DNA from: Pseudomonas persica
GTDB taxonomy: Bacteria > Pseudomonadota > Gammaproteobacteria > Pseudomonadales > Pseudomonadaceae
Length of the DNA stretch: 64,000 nt
Direction of reading: 5' to 3'
Assembly (NCBI RefSeq): GCF_900291015.1
Contig: NZ_OLKL01000014.1
Location: 133,834-197,833 of the forward strand
Both the position numbers and the translations under genes were made by a program. This document shows positions 46,517 through 55,535 of this stretch, piece after piece; the first letter of the stretch is position 1; every line of letters begins with the position of its first letter. The notes under the pieces were generated by a model. That model ran no database searches. It worked only from the letters and a program-made list of their open reading frames with translations, and had not been told where the DNA came from.

Positions 46517-47971
46517 TCAACCGACCAGCGGATCACCGACATGCAGGATCTTCATGCCATTGGTGCCACCGATGGTGTGGTAGCTGTCACCTTTGGTCAG
46601 GATTACCCAGTCACCTTGCTCCACCAGGCCACGCTTGAGCAGTTCGTCGACCGCTGCCTGGCTCACCTTGTCGGCCGGCAGCGAGGCCGGGTCGAAGGCG
46701 ATAGGGTACACGCCGCGGAACATGTTGGCTCGGGCCTGGGTGGCGCGGTGCGGCGACAGGGCGAAGATCGGCACGTGCGAACGCAGGCGCGACATGATCA
46801 GTGGGGTGTAGCCACTCTCGGTCAGGGCGATGATCGCCTTCACGCCCGGGAAGTGGTTGGCGGTGTACATGGCCGCCAGGGCGATACTTTCGTCGCAGCG
46901 CTCGAAGGTGGTGTGCAGGCGGTGGCTGGACTTCTGGCTGGTCGGGTGCTTTTCGGCACCCAGGCAGATGCGCGCCATGGCCTGGACGGCTTCGATCGGG
47001 TAGGCACCGGCGGCACTCTCGGCCGACAGCATCACCGCGTCGGTGTTGTCCAGCACGGCGTTGGCCACGTCGGACACTTCGGCGCGGGTCGGCATCGGGT
47101 TCTGGATCATCGACTCCATCATCTGGGTCGCCACGATCACCGCCTTGTTGTTGCGGCGGGCGTGCTGGATGATCTTCTTCTGGATGGCGATCAGCTCGGC
47201 GTCGCCGATTTCCACGCCCAGGTCACCACGGGCAACCATCACCGCGTCGGAGGCGGCGATCAGCTTGTCGAGGGTCTCGTCGTCGGCAACGGCTTCGGCG
47301 CGTTCGATCTTGGCCACCAGCCAGGCGCTGCCGCCGGCTTCGTCACGCAGCTTGCGCGCGTATTCCATGTCGCTGGCGTCACGCGGGAAGGACACGGCCA
47401 GGTAGTCGAGGTCCATTTCCGCGGCCAGCTTGATGTCGGCCTTGTCTTTCTCGGTCAGGGCCGGTGCGGTCAGGCCACCACCTTTACGGTTGATGCCTTT
47501 GTGGTCCGACAGCGGGCCACCGATGATCACCACGCAGTGCAGGGCGTCTGCGGTGGCGGTCTCGACGCGCATGACCACGCGGCCATCGTCGAGCAGCAAT
47601 TCGTCACCAACGCCGCAGTCCTTGACCAGGTCGGGGTAGTCGATACCGACGATGTCCTGGTTGCCTTCGGTCAGCGGGTGGGCGGTGGAGAAGGTGAACT
47701 TGTCACCGATCTTCAATTCGATGCGCTTGTTGGCGAACTTGGCGATGCGGATCTTCGGCCCTTGCAGGTCGCCCAGCAGTGCAACGTGGCGGCCGTTCTT
47801 GGCGGCGATGTCTCGGATCAGGCGCGCGCGGGCCTTGTGCTCGTCCGGAGTGCCGTGGGAGAAGTTCAGGCGTGCCACGTCCAGGCCGGCGAGGATCAGC
47901 TGTTCGATCACTTCCGGCGAGTTGCTGGCGGGGCCAAGGGTGGCGACGATTTTGGTACGGCGGATGCTCAT
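46517..47971 (-). CDS. pykA: Pyruvate kinase
   Basis: A 484-aa enzyme of normal length, with RTKIVATLGPAS, NFSHG, the KIERAEA and VMVARGDLGVE block, and ATQMMESMI. It makes pyruvate and ATP from PEP in lower glycolysis. The start follows AGGAG. The REP cluster lies just beyond its stop. Confidence 0.96.
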   Translation of the reverse strand: MSIRRTKIVATLGPASNSPEVIEQLILAGLDVARLNFSHGTPDEHKARARLIRDIAAKNGRHVALLGDLQGPKIRIAKFANKRIELKIGDKFTFSTAHPLTEGNQDIVGIDYPDLVKDCGVGDELLLDDGRVVMRVETATADALHCVVIIGGPLSDHKGINRKGGGLTAPALTEKDKADIKLAAEMDLDYLAVSFPRDASDMEYARKLRDEAGGSAWLVAKIERAEAVADDETLDKLIAASDAVMVARGDLGVEIGDAELIAIQKKIIQHARRNNKAVIVATQMMESMIQNPMPTRAEVSDVANAVLDNTDAVMLSAESAAGAYPIEAVQAMARICLGAEKHPTSQKSSHRLHTTFERCDESIALAAMYTANHFPGVKAIIALTESGYTPLIMSRLRSHVPIFALSPHRATQARANMFRGVYPIAFDPASLPADKVSQAAVDELLKRGLVEQGDWVILTKGDSYHTIGGTNGMKILHVGDPLVG

Positions 47972-48150
47972 GCACAGACTCCTATAGTGAAGCGCAGCGA
48001 AAGGCTACTCCTGAATCTCGCTGTAGTCATTGTTCCGTTGCACTACCTGCGACCAAGGCAGGGTGGCATTCGAACGGGCAGGGTATCCTTGCAAAAGGGT
48101 GTGAAGATTTGCCGGCAAAGGCCGATACACTGGCATCAAAGGAGACCCCC

Positions 48151-48537
48151 ATGCGAGCCCTGATCGTTTTAGCCTTGGCGGCCAGCGCCGTCGGCTGCAC
48201 CCGCTGGTCCATGGACCACCACCTGAACAATGCCTACCGCGCCTACGACCGTGGCGATTGCGCACGGGTCATGCTCGAGTTGTCGCAGGTCGACCGTACC
48301 AGCCGCGCGCGACCGTTCATCCACCCCGAGGTTTCGCTGCTGCGCGGCCAGTGCCTGGAGCGCCAGGCGTTGTACGTGGATGCCGCGCAGACCTACCAGT
48401 ACCTGATCCAGCAGTACCCGGGCAATGAGTACGCCTATCGCGCCCAGGCACGCCTGCAGACCCTGGAGAAACTCGGCCATTTACGCGGCGCCGAAGCCGC
48501 CGTGGCCAACCCGGTGACTGCCGCACCTTGGCGTTAA
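48151..48537 (+). CDS. Small TPR-like lipoprotein
   Basis: A 128-aa lipoprotein with lipobox ASAVGC and helical pairs (YVDAAQTYQYLIQQYPGNEY) resembling tetratricopeptide repeats. ATG 48151 follows AAAGGAG; frames running further upstream are antisense to pykA. Role unknown. Confidence 0.78.
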   Translation: MRALIVLALAASAVGCTRWSMDHHLNNAYRAYDRGDCARVMLELSQVDRTSRARPFIHPEVSLLRGQCLERQALYVDAAQTYQYLIQQYPGNEYAYRAQARLQTLEKLGHLRGAEAAVANPVTAAPWR

Positions 48538-48660
48538 CACCAAGGTGTGATTTATTTCACGGGATTTGCCGCGCGTGCTGCGCTAATCTGTAACTCAGCT
48601 GTTACAACAACCGCCAGTTCCACGTATTCCTGGCATCGGATACGGACTGCACTTGCGATC

Positions 48661-49020
48661 ATGTTCAACAAGCGCCACATCGAACGCCATCAGCTGCCTT
48701 GTGTTCTCAAGGTGTTCAACCGCTGTACCGGTCAGTCGATCGGCCAGCTGGGCAACGCCTCCGAAGACGGGCTGATGCTGATCAGCCAGCTACCTGTACT
48801 GGTAGGGCCCGACTACGATCTGCAATTGCGCCTGCCGCTGGTCGGCGGTGGGCATCAGTTCATCAACCTCACCGCCAGTTGCCTGTGGTGCCGCGAAGAC
48901 CAGACGCCCGGGCACTACGATTCGGGCTTCATGCTGCTGCAGGCACCCCGCGAGTACGACGAATTTGTCCACTCGTTGCGTGACTATTTCAGTTTCCGTC
49001 CTGCCAACGCTTCCGTCTGA
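48661..49020 (+). CDS. PilZ-domain protein
   Basis: A 119-aa protein with the c-di-GMP-binding pair RHIER (RxxxR, residues 5-9) and NASEDG (NxSxxG). Both motifs are intact, so c-di-GMP binding is likely. Upstream ribosome site is weak. It lies upstream of sbcB on the same strand. Confidence 0.85.
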   Translation: MFNKRHIERHQLPCVLKVFNRCTGQSIGQLGNASEDGLMLISQLPVLVGPDYDLQLRLPLVGGGHQFINLTASCLWCREDQTPGHYDSGFMLLQAPREYDEFVHSLRDYFSFRPANASV

Positions 49021-49105
49021 GCCTGCCGAGCCCCTGAGCCCTCGCGCGCTGGAGTCGCGCCAGAATCGCGCTAGAATCGGGTCGACCTCGATACAGGACG
49101 ACCCC

Positions 49106-50539
49106 GTGACCTCCAGCATTTTCTGGCACGACTACGAAACCACCGGCATCAACCCGCGCTGCGACCGGCCGCTGCAGGTGGCCGGCGTGCGCACCGACTT
49201 CGACCTCAACGAAATCGACGAGCCGATCAGCCTTTATTGCCGGCCCTCCGACGATATCCTGCCGCACCCGGCCGCTTGCCTGGTGACCGGCATCACTCCG
49301 CAACTGTTGGCTGAGCAGGGCCTGTGCGAAGCCGAGTTCATGACCCGGGTGCACGCGCAACTGGCGCACCCAGGTACCTGCGGTGCCGGCTACAACACCC
49401 TGCGCTTCGACGACGAAGTGACCCGCTACAGCCTGTACCGCAACTTTTTCGACCCTTATGCCCGAGAGTGGCAGGGCGGCAACAGCCGCTGGGACCTGAT
49501 CGACCTCGTGCGCACGGCCTATGCATTGCGCCCGGACGGCATCGAGTGGCCGCAACAGGACGGGCGCACCAGCCTGCGCCTGGAGCTACTGAGCAAGGCC
49601 AACGGCATCGACCATGGGCATGCCCACGAAGCGCTTTCCGACGTGCGGGCAACCATCGCCCTGGCCCGCCTGATCCGGCAGAAACAGCCCAAGTTGTATG
49701 ACTGGCTGTTCCAGTTGCGCAGCAAGCATAAAGTGATGGAGCAGATCCGTTTGTTGCAGCCACTGGTGCATATATCCGGGCGCTTTTCGGCGGCACGCAA
49801 TTACCTTGGTGTCGTATTGCCATTGGCCTGGCACCCGCGCAATCGCAATGCCCTGATTGTGTGCGACCTGCATCAGGAAGCCCTACCGTTACTACGGGAA
49901 AGTGCCGAAGTTCTACGCCAGCGTTTGTATACCCGCCATGAAGAACTGGCCGAGGGTGAATTACCCGTGCCGCTCAAACTGGTGCAGATCAATCGCTGCC
50001 CGGTACTGGCGCCACTCTCGGTATTGCGCCCGGCCGATCAACAACGGTTGGGCCTGGACTTGACATTGTTACAATTGCGCGGCGAAGAATTGGCCAAGCA
50101 ACAGGCGCAATGGCAAGACAAGCTGGAACACATCTACGGCAAGGAAGACTTCGCCCCGAGTGAAGACCCGGAACAACAGTTGTATGACGGTTTTCTGGGG
50201 GACCGTGACCGCCGCTTATGCGAGCAAGTTCGTGCACTGGAACCGGCGCAGTTGGCCCATGGGCACTGGATGTTCGATGACCCGCGCCTGCCTGAACTGT
50301 TGTTCCGCTATCGGGCGCGCAACTTCCCCGAGACCTTGACCCGTGAAGAGCGGCAACGTTGGTTCAGCTTCTGCCAGCAACGCCTGAGCGACCCGCAGTG
50401 GGGGGCGCCGAATACGCTGGGCGACTTCGAACAGGCGCGGCAGCAGGCCTGGGAGGGTGCCGACGAGGCGGGGCGGCGTGTGCTGGAGGCCTGGCAGGTG
50501 CATGCCCGGCAATTGCAGGCACAGTTTGCAGTTGCCTGA
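49106..50539 (+). CDS. sbcB: Exonuclease I
   Basis: A 477-aa DEDD-type 3'-5' exonuclease starting with FWHDYETTGINPRCDRP (catalytic D and E) and carrying GYNTLRFDDEV and HEALSDVRAT. It degrades single-stranded DNA in recombination and repair. The start is a GTG at 49106 with AGGA 8 nt upstream; longer frames are rejected. Confidence 0.93.
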   Translation: MTSSIFWHDYETTGINPRCDRPLQVAGVRTDFDLNEIDEPISLYCRPSDDILPHPAACLVTGITPQLLAEQGLCEAEFMTRVHAQLAHPGTCGAGYNTLRFDDEVTRYSLYRNFFDPYAREWQGGNSRWDLIDLVRTAYALRPDGIEWPQQDGRTSLRLELLSKANGIDHGHAHEALSDVRATIALARLIRQKQPKLYDWLFQLRSKHKVMEQIRLLQPLVHISGRFSAARNYLGVVLPLAWHPRNRNALIVCDLHQEALPLLRESAEVLRQRLYTRHEELAEGELPVPLKLVQINRCPVLAPLSVLRPADQQRLGLDLTLLQLRGEELAKQQAQWQDKLEHIYGKEDFAPSEDPEQQLYDGFLGDRDRRLCEQVRALEPAQLAHGHWMFDDPRLPELLFRYRARNFPETLTREERQRWFSFCQQRLSDPQWGAPNTLGDFEQARQQAWEGADEAGRRVLEAWQVHARQLQAQFAVA

Positions 50540-50563
50540 GCGCTGACAAAAAACGTGGACAAA

Positions 50564-50594
50564 CGAAAACGCCGGCAATGTGCCGGCGTTTTCG
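50564..50594. terminator. Bidirectional terminator between sbcB and mvaT
   Basis: CGAAAACGCCGGCA and TGCCGGCGTTTTCG form a perfect 14-bp stem around ATG, with T's on both strands. Confidence 0.88.
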
Positions 50595-50624
50595 TTGCGA
50601 TAAGCAAAAGGCGTATGCGGACAA

Positions 50625-51002
50625 TCAGTCCAGCAGGGTTGCCCAGCTTTCAACCACGTCGCCACCCCATTTGGCTTTCCACTCTTTCAGGGTCTTGTGG
50701 TTGCCGCCTTTGGTTTCAATCACTTCATTGTTGTGCGGGTTCTTGTATTGCTTGACCTTGCGCGCGCGCTTGGTGGCAGTAGTCTTGACCGCACCACGCG
50801 GTGCCTTGCTCAGTTTCGATTCTGGGTCGAGCAGGGCAATCACGTCGCGCAGCGACTTGGAGTACTCGCCCATCAGTGTGCGCAGTTTGCCTTCGAACTC
50901 CAGTTCTTTCTTCAGCTTGTCATCCTGCGACAGGTTGGCCAGGCGGGCCTGAAGTTCCTTGATGGCTTCTTCGGTAGCGCGGTACTCGTTGATCAGGGAC
51001 AT
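50625..51002 (-). CDS. mvaT: MvaT-family H-NS-like silencer
   Basis: A 125-aa xenogeneic silencer: N-terminal coiled-coil oligomerisation region (MSLINEYRATEEAIKELQ), then the C-terminal DNA-binding domain with KGGNHKTLKEWKAKWG. It binds AT-rich DNA and represses horizontally acquired genes. The start follows TAAGGAACACTCC. The 280-bp upstream region is strikingly AT-rich. Confidence 0.93.
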   Translation of the reverse strand: MSLINEYRATEEAIKELQARLANLSQDDKLKKELEFEGKLRTLMGEYSKSLRDVIALLDPESKLSKAPRGAVKTTATKRARKVKQYKNPHNNEVIETKGGNHKTLKEWKAKWGGDVVESWATLLD

Positions 51003-51284
51003 GGAGTGTTCCTTAATGCGTGTCAGAAATGTGTGGGGCAATAATAGACAGGCAATACTCGCAAGTAAACATATTGTTGGGCAATTAACTGTTAACTAAG
51101 CTGTGACAACATTTCTCCACGTGAACAAAAATTTACAATTAACCCTGCATTTCGTCATGTCTGTCAGAGAATCACGGCAGTGCATCTCGTCAGCTACACA
51201 GGCTATGGCCGCTGCGATCAATACTGCGTTTTTCGTGGCGGGCCGCTAGAATGAGCGCCTTTGCGAAGTTCTGGAGTCTCATTC

Positions 51285-52136
51285 ATGCGCACCTATCGTC
51301 TGGTGATCGCCTGCCCCGACCGTGTTGGCATCGTGGCGAAAGTCAGTAATTTCCTGGCCTTGTACAACGGCTGGATCAACGAAGCCAGCCACCACTCCGA
51401 TGAGCAGAGTGGTTGGTTCTTCATGCGCCATGAAATCCGCGCCGAATCGCTGCCGTTCGGTATCGAAGCCTTCCGCGAGGCGTTTGCGCCGATCGCCGAA
51501 GAGTTCTCCATGACCTGGCGCATTACCGACTCGGCGCAGAAAAAGCGCGTGGTACTGATGGCCAGCCGCGAGTCGCATTGCCTGGCCGACCTGCTGCACC
51601 GCTGGCATACCGATGAGCTGGACTGCGAGATCCCTTGCGTGATCTCCAACCACAACGACCTGCGCAGCATGGTCGAGTGGCACGGTATTCCGTTCTTCCA
51701 TGTACCGGTCGACCCCAAGGACAAGGCCCCTGCCTTTGCCGAAGTGTCGCGCCTGGTGCAGGAGCACGCCGCAGACGTGGTGGTGCTGGCCCGCTACATG
51801 CAGATCCTGCCGCCGCAACTGTGCCAGGACTATGCTGAAAAGGTGATCAACATCCACCACAGCTTCCTGCCGTCGTTCGTCGGCGCCAAGCCGTATCACC
51901 AGGCCGCCCTGCGTGGTGTGAAGCTGATCGGCGCGACCTGCCACTACGTCACCGAAGAGCTGGACGCCGGCCCGATCATCGAGCAGGACGTGGTGCGTGT
52001 CAGCCATGCCGACAGCATCGACGACATGGTCCGCTTTGGCCGTGATGTGGAGAAGATGGTGCTGGCCCGTGGCCTGCGTTATCACCTGGAGGACCGGGTG
52101 CTGGTGCATGGCAACAAGACTGTAGTCTTTGATTGA
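51285..52136 (+). CDS. purU: Formyltetrahydrofolate deformylase
   Basis: A 283-aa enzyme: N-terminal ACT domain (RLVIACPDRVGIVAKVSNFLA, about 5-25) and a formyl-transferase-fold domain with NIHHSFLPSF and ATCHYVTEELDAGPII. It releases formate from 10-formyl-THF. ATG 51285 follows CTGGAG; an upstream start eight codons earlier is less likely. Confidence 0.93.
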   Translation: MRTYRLVIACPDRVGIVAKVSNFLALYNGWINEASHHSDEQSGWFFMRHEIRAESLPFGIEAFREAFAPIAEEFSMTWRITDSAQKKRVVLMASRESHCLADLLHRWHTDELDCEIPCVISNHNDLRSMVEWHGIPFFHVPVDPKDKAPAFAEVSRLVQEHAADVVVLARYMQILPPQLCQDYAEKVINIHHSFLPSFVGAKPYHQAALRGVKLIGATCHYVTEELDAGPIIEQDVVRVSHADSIDDMVRFGRDVEKMVLARGLRYHLEDRVLVHGNKTVVFD

Positions 52137-52143
52137 TGGCCTT

Positions 52144-52261
52144 GGGGCTGCTTTGCAGCCCATCGCCGGCAAGCCAGCTCCCACAGGGATTGCTCATGGC
52201 TTGAAGTCGATGCGGTCGGGGTAGGCGCTGGCTTGCCGGCGAAAGGGGCGCAAAGCGCCCC
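52144..52261. repeat. REP pair with two flanking hairpins
   Basis: GGGGCTGC-TTT-GCAGCCC (52144-52161), then REP arms ATCGCCGGCAAGCCAGCTCC and GCTGGCTTGCCGGCGA, then GGGGCGC-AAA-GCGCCCC (52245-52261). The order hairpin-REP-REP-hairpin is neat. Confidence 0.8.
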
Positions 52262-52284
52262 CGGCAATCTTGAGTGACACGCCA

Positions 52285-52518
52285 ATGACCAAGCAGCGCA
52301 ACCAACCCACCGCCTCACCCCCACCCACCCTCGGTGAAGGCTGCCTGGCCCGCTACGACCCCGAAGCCCTGGCCGACACCGACGGCACCGACTTCCCCGG
52401 TGCCGCCGAACTGTGGCAGCAGCTCAACCCGCCTGACGCCGCCAGCGCTCCAGCAGCGGGCGCGCCAGCAGGCACACGAACACCGGCCCACCCGCCAGCA
52501 GATAAAAGTAGTAAGTGA
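52285..52518 (+). CDS. Possible 77-aa protein, convergent overlap
   Basis: The frame starts at ATG 52285 and runs 95 bp antisense into the 3' end of the YbhN-like gene. Residues 20-45 (LARYDPEALADTDG) look protein-like and acidic, while the overlapping tail is Ala/Pro-rich and may be a shadow. Ribosome site weak. Reality uncertain. Confidence 0.3.
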   Translation: MTKQRNQPTASPPPTLGEGCLARYDPEALADTDGTDFPGAAELWQQLNPPDAASAPAAGAPAGTRTPAHPPADKSSK

Positions 52519-53416
52519 CCGCCCGCCATATCAGGATCGCCGCAGCCGCGGTCGAACTGCCCACCAGTGGCGTCAGCAGGCTGGCCGACGTCAGCTCGGC
52601 GGCACCGGCACCGCCAGGCAGCAGGCTGAACTGGCCGGCACTGAGCGACAGCATCTGCACCAGGAAGCTGGGGATCCACGCCAGGTCTACCCCCAACCCT
52701 CTCAATACCAGGTACAACACGCTGTAGCGCAGGCCCCAGTGGGCGCAGGTCAGGGTGAACACCAGGGTCAGCGTGCGCTTGGGCAGGCGCCAGGTCTGCG
52801 CCAGCGCGTGGATGAAGCGCAGCAGTTTGCGCGCCCAGCGGCGTTTGCGCTGCCGGTTCATGCCCAGGCGGCGTAGCAACCTGCCGTTCACGCGCATCAC
52901 CGTGCGCCGGTATCGCAACAGGCCGAGCACCCCGGCCAGTGCAGTGCACAGCAGCAACGCACTGCCCAGCAACATGCTTTCCTGGCTGCGGCCCATACTG
53001 TGGAACAGCGCATAGCCGGCAATCGCCAGCATGGCGCAGAAAAAGAACACCAGGTCGTTCAGTTGGTCCATGGCAAACACCGCACCACTGCGCGCCGGGC
53101 CGATACGGTCGCGTGCCAGCAGGGCCATCAGGGTCAAGGGGCCGCCGCTGCCGCCGGGGGTGGTGCAGATGGCGAACTCGGTGGCCATCACCACACCCAG
53201 GCTGCGCAGGCGCCCAAGCCTTGCACCTTGCTGGCCGAGCAGCAGGCGCAGGCGAATGGCGTTGATCACCCAGCACAGCAGGATCATGCCCAGCAGTGTC
53301 AGCATCAGGCTGGGGTCGAAGCGCTGCAGCCTCGGCAGCAGCTCGCTGCCACCGAGCAGGGCCGGCACCAGCACGGCGCCGAGCAGTGCCAGGCCCAGCC
53401 AGGCCAGACGGTTCAT
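52424..53416 (-). CDS. YbhN/LPG-synthase-like transmembrane protein
   Basis: A 330-aa protein with about eight transmembrane segments in the lysylphosphatidylglycerol-synthase membrane-domain (UPF0104) family. It has FAICTTPGGSGGPLTLM and LSAGQFSLLPGGAGAAELTS. Without a soluble transferase domain it may flip or present lipids. Its start overlaps the deacetylase stop (ATGA), so it is the last gene of a three-gene operon. Confidence 0.78.
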   Translation of the reverse strand: MNRLAWLGLALLGAVLVPALLGGSELLPRLQRFDPSLMLTLLGMILLCWVINAIRLRLLLGQQGARLGRLRSLGVVMATEFAICTTPGGSGGPLTLMALLARDRIGPARSGAVFAMDQLNDLVFFFCAMLAIAGYALFHSMGRSQESMLLGSALLLCTALAGVLGLLRYRRTVMRVNGRLLRRLGMNRQRKRRWARKLLRFIHALAQTWRLPKRTLTLVFTLTCAHWGLRYSVLYLVLRGLGVDLAWIPSFLVQMLSLSAGQFSLLPGGAGAAELTSASLLTPLVGSSTAAAAILIWRAVTYYFYLLAGGPVFVCLLARPLLERWRRQAG

Positions 53417-54177
53417 GCGCTGACCTGGCGCTCGAGCCAGGTGGACTTGGTCAGGGGCTCGCGGCCCTGTGTCAGTAGCGTGTCCAAGGTGTTCAGCCAA
53501 TAGTCGCGGGCTGTGTGATGGCGCATGTCCACCGGGTGCAGGCCCAGGCGCAGGGTCTCGGCGTCGCGCCAGCGCCGGCATTGCCAGTCGCACAGCACCC
53601 GTGACAGGCCGCGGCGCCAGGCGCTGCGGGCACTCCAGACCAGCCCAGGGGCCTTGATCGCGGTGAAGTCCGGCAAGCGATACAAGTGCTGCGGTGTGCT
53701 GGTGTAACGCAGCGGCAGGCAGCGCAGAGCCTGGCGGGTGCCTTCGCTCATCAGCCAGGCGGGCGCGACGAAGCCGGCCACTGGCCAGCCCTGCTCGCCG
53801 AACAGGGCCAGGCCGTGCTCCAGGCGTTGCAGGGCCTGCTGCTGGTCGAGGGCGTAGAACTCGCCTTCATGGGTATAGATGCGGCGCATGAAGTATGCGC
53901 CGGGCGTGCGCGGTGGCGGGCCGTTGTCGGCATGGTAGAAGCCGTGCAGAGCGAGCTCGTCGCCCCGGGCCAGGCGCCGCTCGAGCAAGCGGCAGAAGGT
54001 GGGCGAACGCTGCAGCGGGTTGCGGTGGTGAAAGTCCGGCACCACCAGCCAGGTCATGGGGATGTCGCCGATGGCGTCGACGGCCTGGACGAAGGGTTGG
54101 TAGTCGGGCCAGGTCTCGGGCGCGACGTCGTGCAGCACCAGCATCAGGCTGCGCGATGCAGGCAGTGGCTCAGCCAT
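53413..54177 (-). CDS. DUF2334 polysaccharide-deacetylase-like protein
   Basis: A 254-aa NodB-fold protein with SLMLVLHDVAPETW (metal-binding DV), ALHGFYHAD and VAPAWLMSEGT, as in DUF2334. It likely deacetylates a glycan or glycolipid. It overlaps the glycosyltransferase by 8 bp and the YbhN-like gene by 4 bp, so the three are translated together. Confidence 0.75.
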   Translation of the reverse strand: MAEPLPASRSLMLVLHDVAPETWPDYQPFVQAVDAIGDIPMTWLVVPDFHHRNPLQRSPTFCRLLERRLARGDELALHGFYHADNGPPPRTPGAYFMRRIYTHEGEFYALDQQQALQRLEHGLALFGEQGWPVAGFVAPAWLMSEGTRQALRCLPLRYTSTPQHLYRLPDFTAIKAPGLVWSARSAWRRGLSRVLCDWQCRRWRDAETLRLGLHPVDMRHHTARDYWLNTLDTLLTQGREPLTKSTWLERQVSA

Positions 54178-55291
54178 GGGCACGAACCTGCGGTTGGTGG
54201 CCGAGCACGGCCTGGTAGTGCTGCAGCAGGCCGGCGACCACCTGGTCCCACGCATAGTGCTGCTCGGCATGGCGGCGGGCCTGTGCCCCGAGCTTGCGCA
54301 CCCCGGCCTCGAACGCCTCTTGTACGGCCGTCGCCATGGCCTGGCTATCGTTGGGGCGGCACAGGCGGCCGCACTGTTCGTTGACGATTTCGCCGAAGGC
54401 ACCGGCGCGCACGGCCACCACCGGTGTGGCGCTGGCCATCGCTTCGAGAATGACCAGGCCGAAGGTTTCCTGATCGCCGGCGTGCACCAGCAGGTCGGCG
54501 CTGGCCATCAGCCGGGCGACTTCCGGCGCCGGGCAGAAGTGATCGATCACACTGACGTTGTGCGGCACGTTGGCCGGCATGTTCGAGCCCACCAGCAACA
54601 GGTGGTAGGGGTGGCCCAGGTGCTGCATGCAGTCGAGCAGCACCGGCAGGTTCTTTTCCCGTGAGCCACGGCCAGCGTAGATCAGCAGGCGACTGGTGTC
54701 GGCAATGCCCAGTTCGGCACGCAGCTGCGGGTCGCGCTGGCTGGGGTGGAAGGTGGCCAGGTCCACGCCCAGGCGCTGCACATGCACATCGCGCACCCCC
54801 AGGCGGCGCAGCTTGTCGGCCATGACCTGGCTAGGAGCCAGGACCCGGTCGAAATTGCCGTACAGCTTGCTGACATAGGCCTCCACATTGGGGGTGAACC
54901 AGTTGCCCATGCGGTTGCTGACCAGCAGCGGCAGATCGGAATGGTAGAAGCCGATCACCGGCACATCGAGCTTGCGCCGCGCCTCCAGCGCAGCCCAGGC
55001 GGTCAGGTAGGGGTCGCCGACTTCGATCAGGTCGGGCTTGAGCCTGCGCAGCACATTGCACCAGGGGGCCAGGCGCACCGGGAAGCGGTAGCCGTTGCCG
55101 AACGGCAGCGGCGGTGCGGGCACCTGGTAGATGCCATCGGCGTGTTGCGCGCTGGCACCGGGTATCAGCAAGCTGTGGCGCACGCCCTGGATGGCGCCGA
55201 GGCGGTGGTGTTTGGCATCAAGATAGGTACGTACGCCGCCGCTGGCGGGAGCGTAGAACATGGTGATGTCGGCGATGTGCACGATCAGCAT
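54170..55291 (-). CDS. GT4-family glycosyltransferase
   Basis: A 373-aa GT-B protein. N-terminal DITMFYAPASGGVRTYLDAK and C-terminal ETFGLVILEAMASATPVVAV (the EX7E motif) are typical of family GT4, which includes alpha-mannosyl- and glucosyltransferases acting on lipids. ATG 55291 is chosen though GGAGGG lies unusually close; a GTG three codons on would have better spacing. It is the first gene of the GT4/DUF2334/YbhN operon. Confidence 0.8.
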   Translation of the reverse strand: MLIVHIADITMFYAPASGGVRTYLDAKHHRLGAIQGVRHSLLIPGASAQHADGIYQVPAPPLPFGNGYRFPVRLAPWCNVLRRLKPDLIEVGDPYLTAWAALEARRKLDVPVIGFYHSDLPLLVSNRMGNWFTPNVEAYVSKLYGNFDRVLAPSQVMADKLRRLGVRDVHVQRLGVDLATFHPSQRDPQLRAELGIADTSRLLIYAGRGSREKNLPVLLDCMQHLGHPYHLLLVGSNMPANVPHNVSVIDHFCPAPEVARLMASADLLVHAGDQETFGLVILEAMASATPVVAVRAGAFGEIVNEQCGRLCRPNDSQAMATAVQEAFEAGVRKLGAQARRHAEQHYAWDQVVAGLLQHYQAVLGHQPQVRAHG

Positions 55292-55427
55292 CCCTCCGGG
55301 ATCGTCTTCGGGTCTGTCATTCGGCGCTAACGGGCCGGCGATGACGCGCCTAAAGGTGGACCTATCAGAAGGATAGTTTGTTCGATCGGGATTGGGCGGG
55401 GTGGGGGAAGGCGGGGGAGTGGTGTGG

Positions 55428-55519
55428 GCTTCTTCGCGGGTGAACCCGCTCCCACAGGGGTCACCACGCATTCAAGAGTGGCGGAGAACCTGTGGGAGCG
55501 GGTTTACCCGCGAATCAGG
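55428..55519. repeat. REP pair, GCGGGTTTACCCGC type
   Basis: Inverted arms in the gap between the chemoreceptor stop and the glycosyltransferase promoter region. Confidence 0.9.
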
Positions 55520-55535
55520 CGACTCGGTCTGCAGG

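Noticed and set aside
46463..48163. 566-aa frame antisense to pykA
   Set aside because: Shadow; pyruvate kinase motifs are on the minus strand.
51086..51096. TTAAC-T-GTTAA palindrome upstream of mvaT
   Set aside because: Short and in AT-rich DNA; no specific factor implied.
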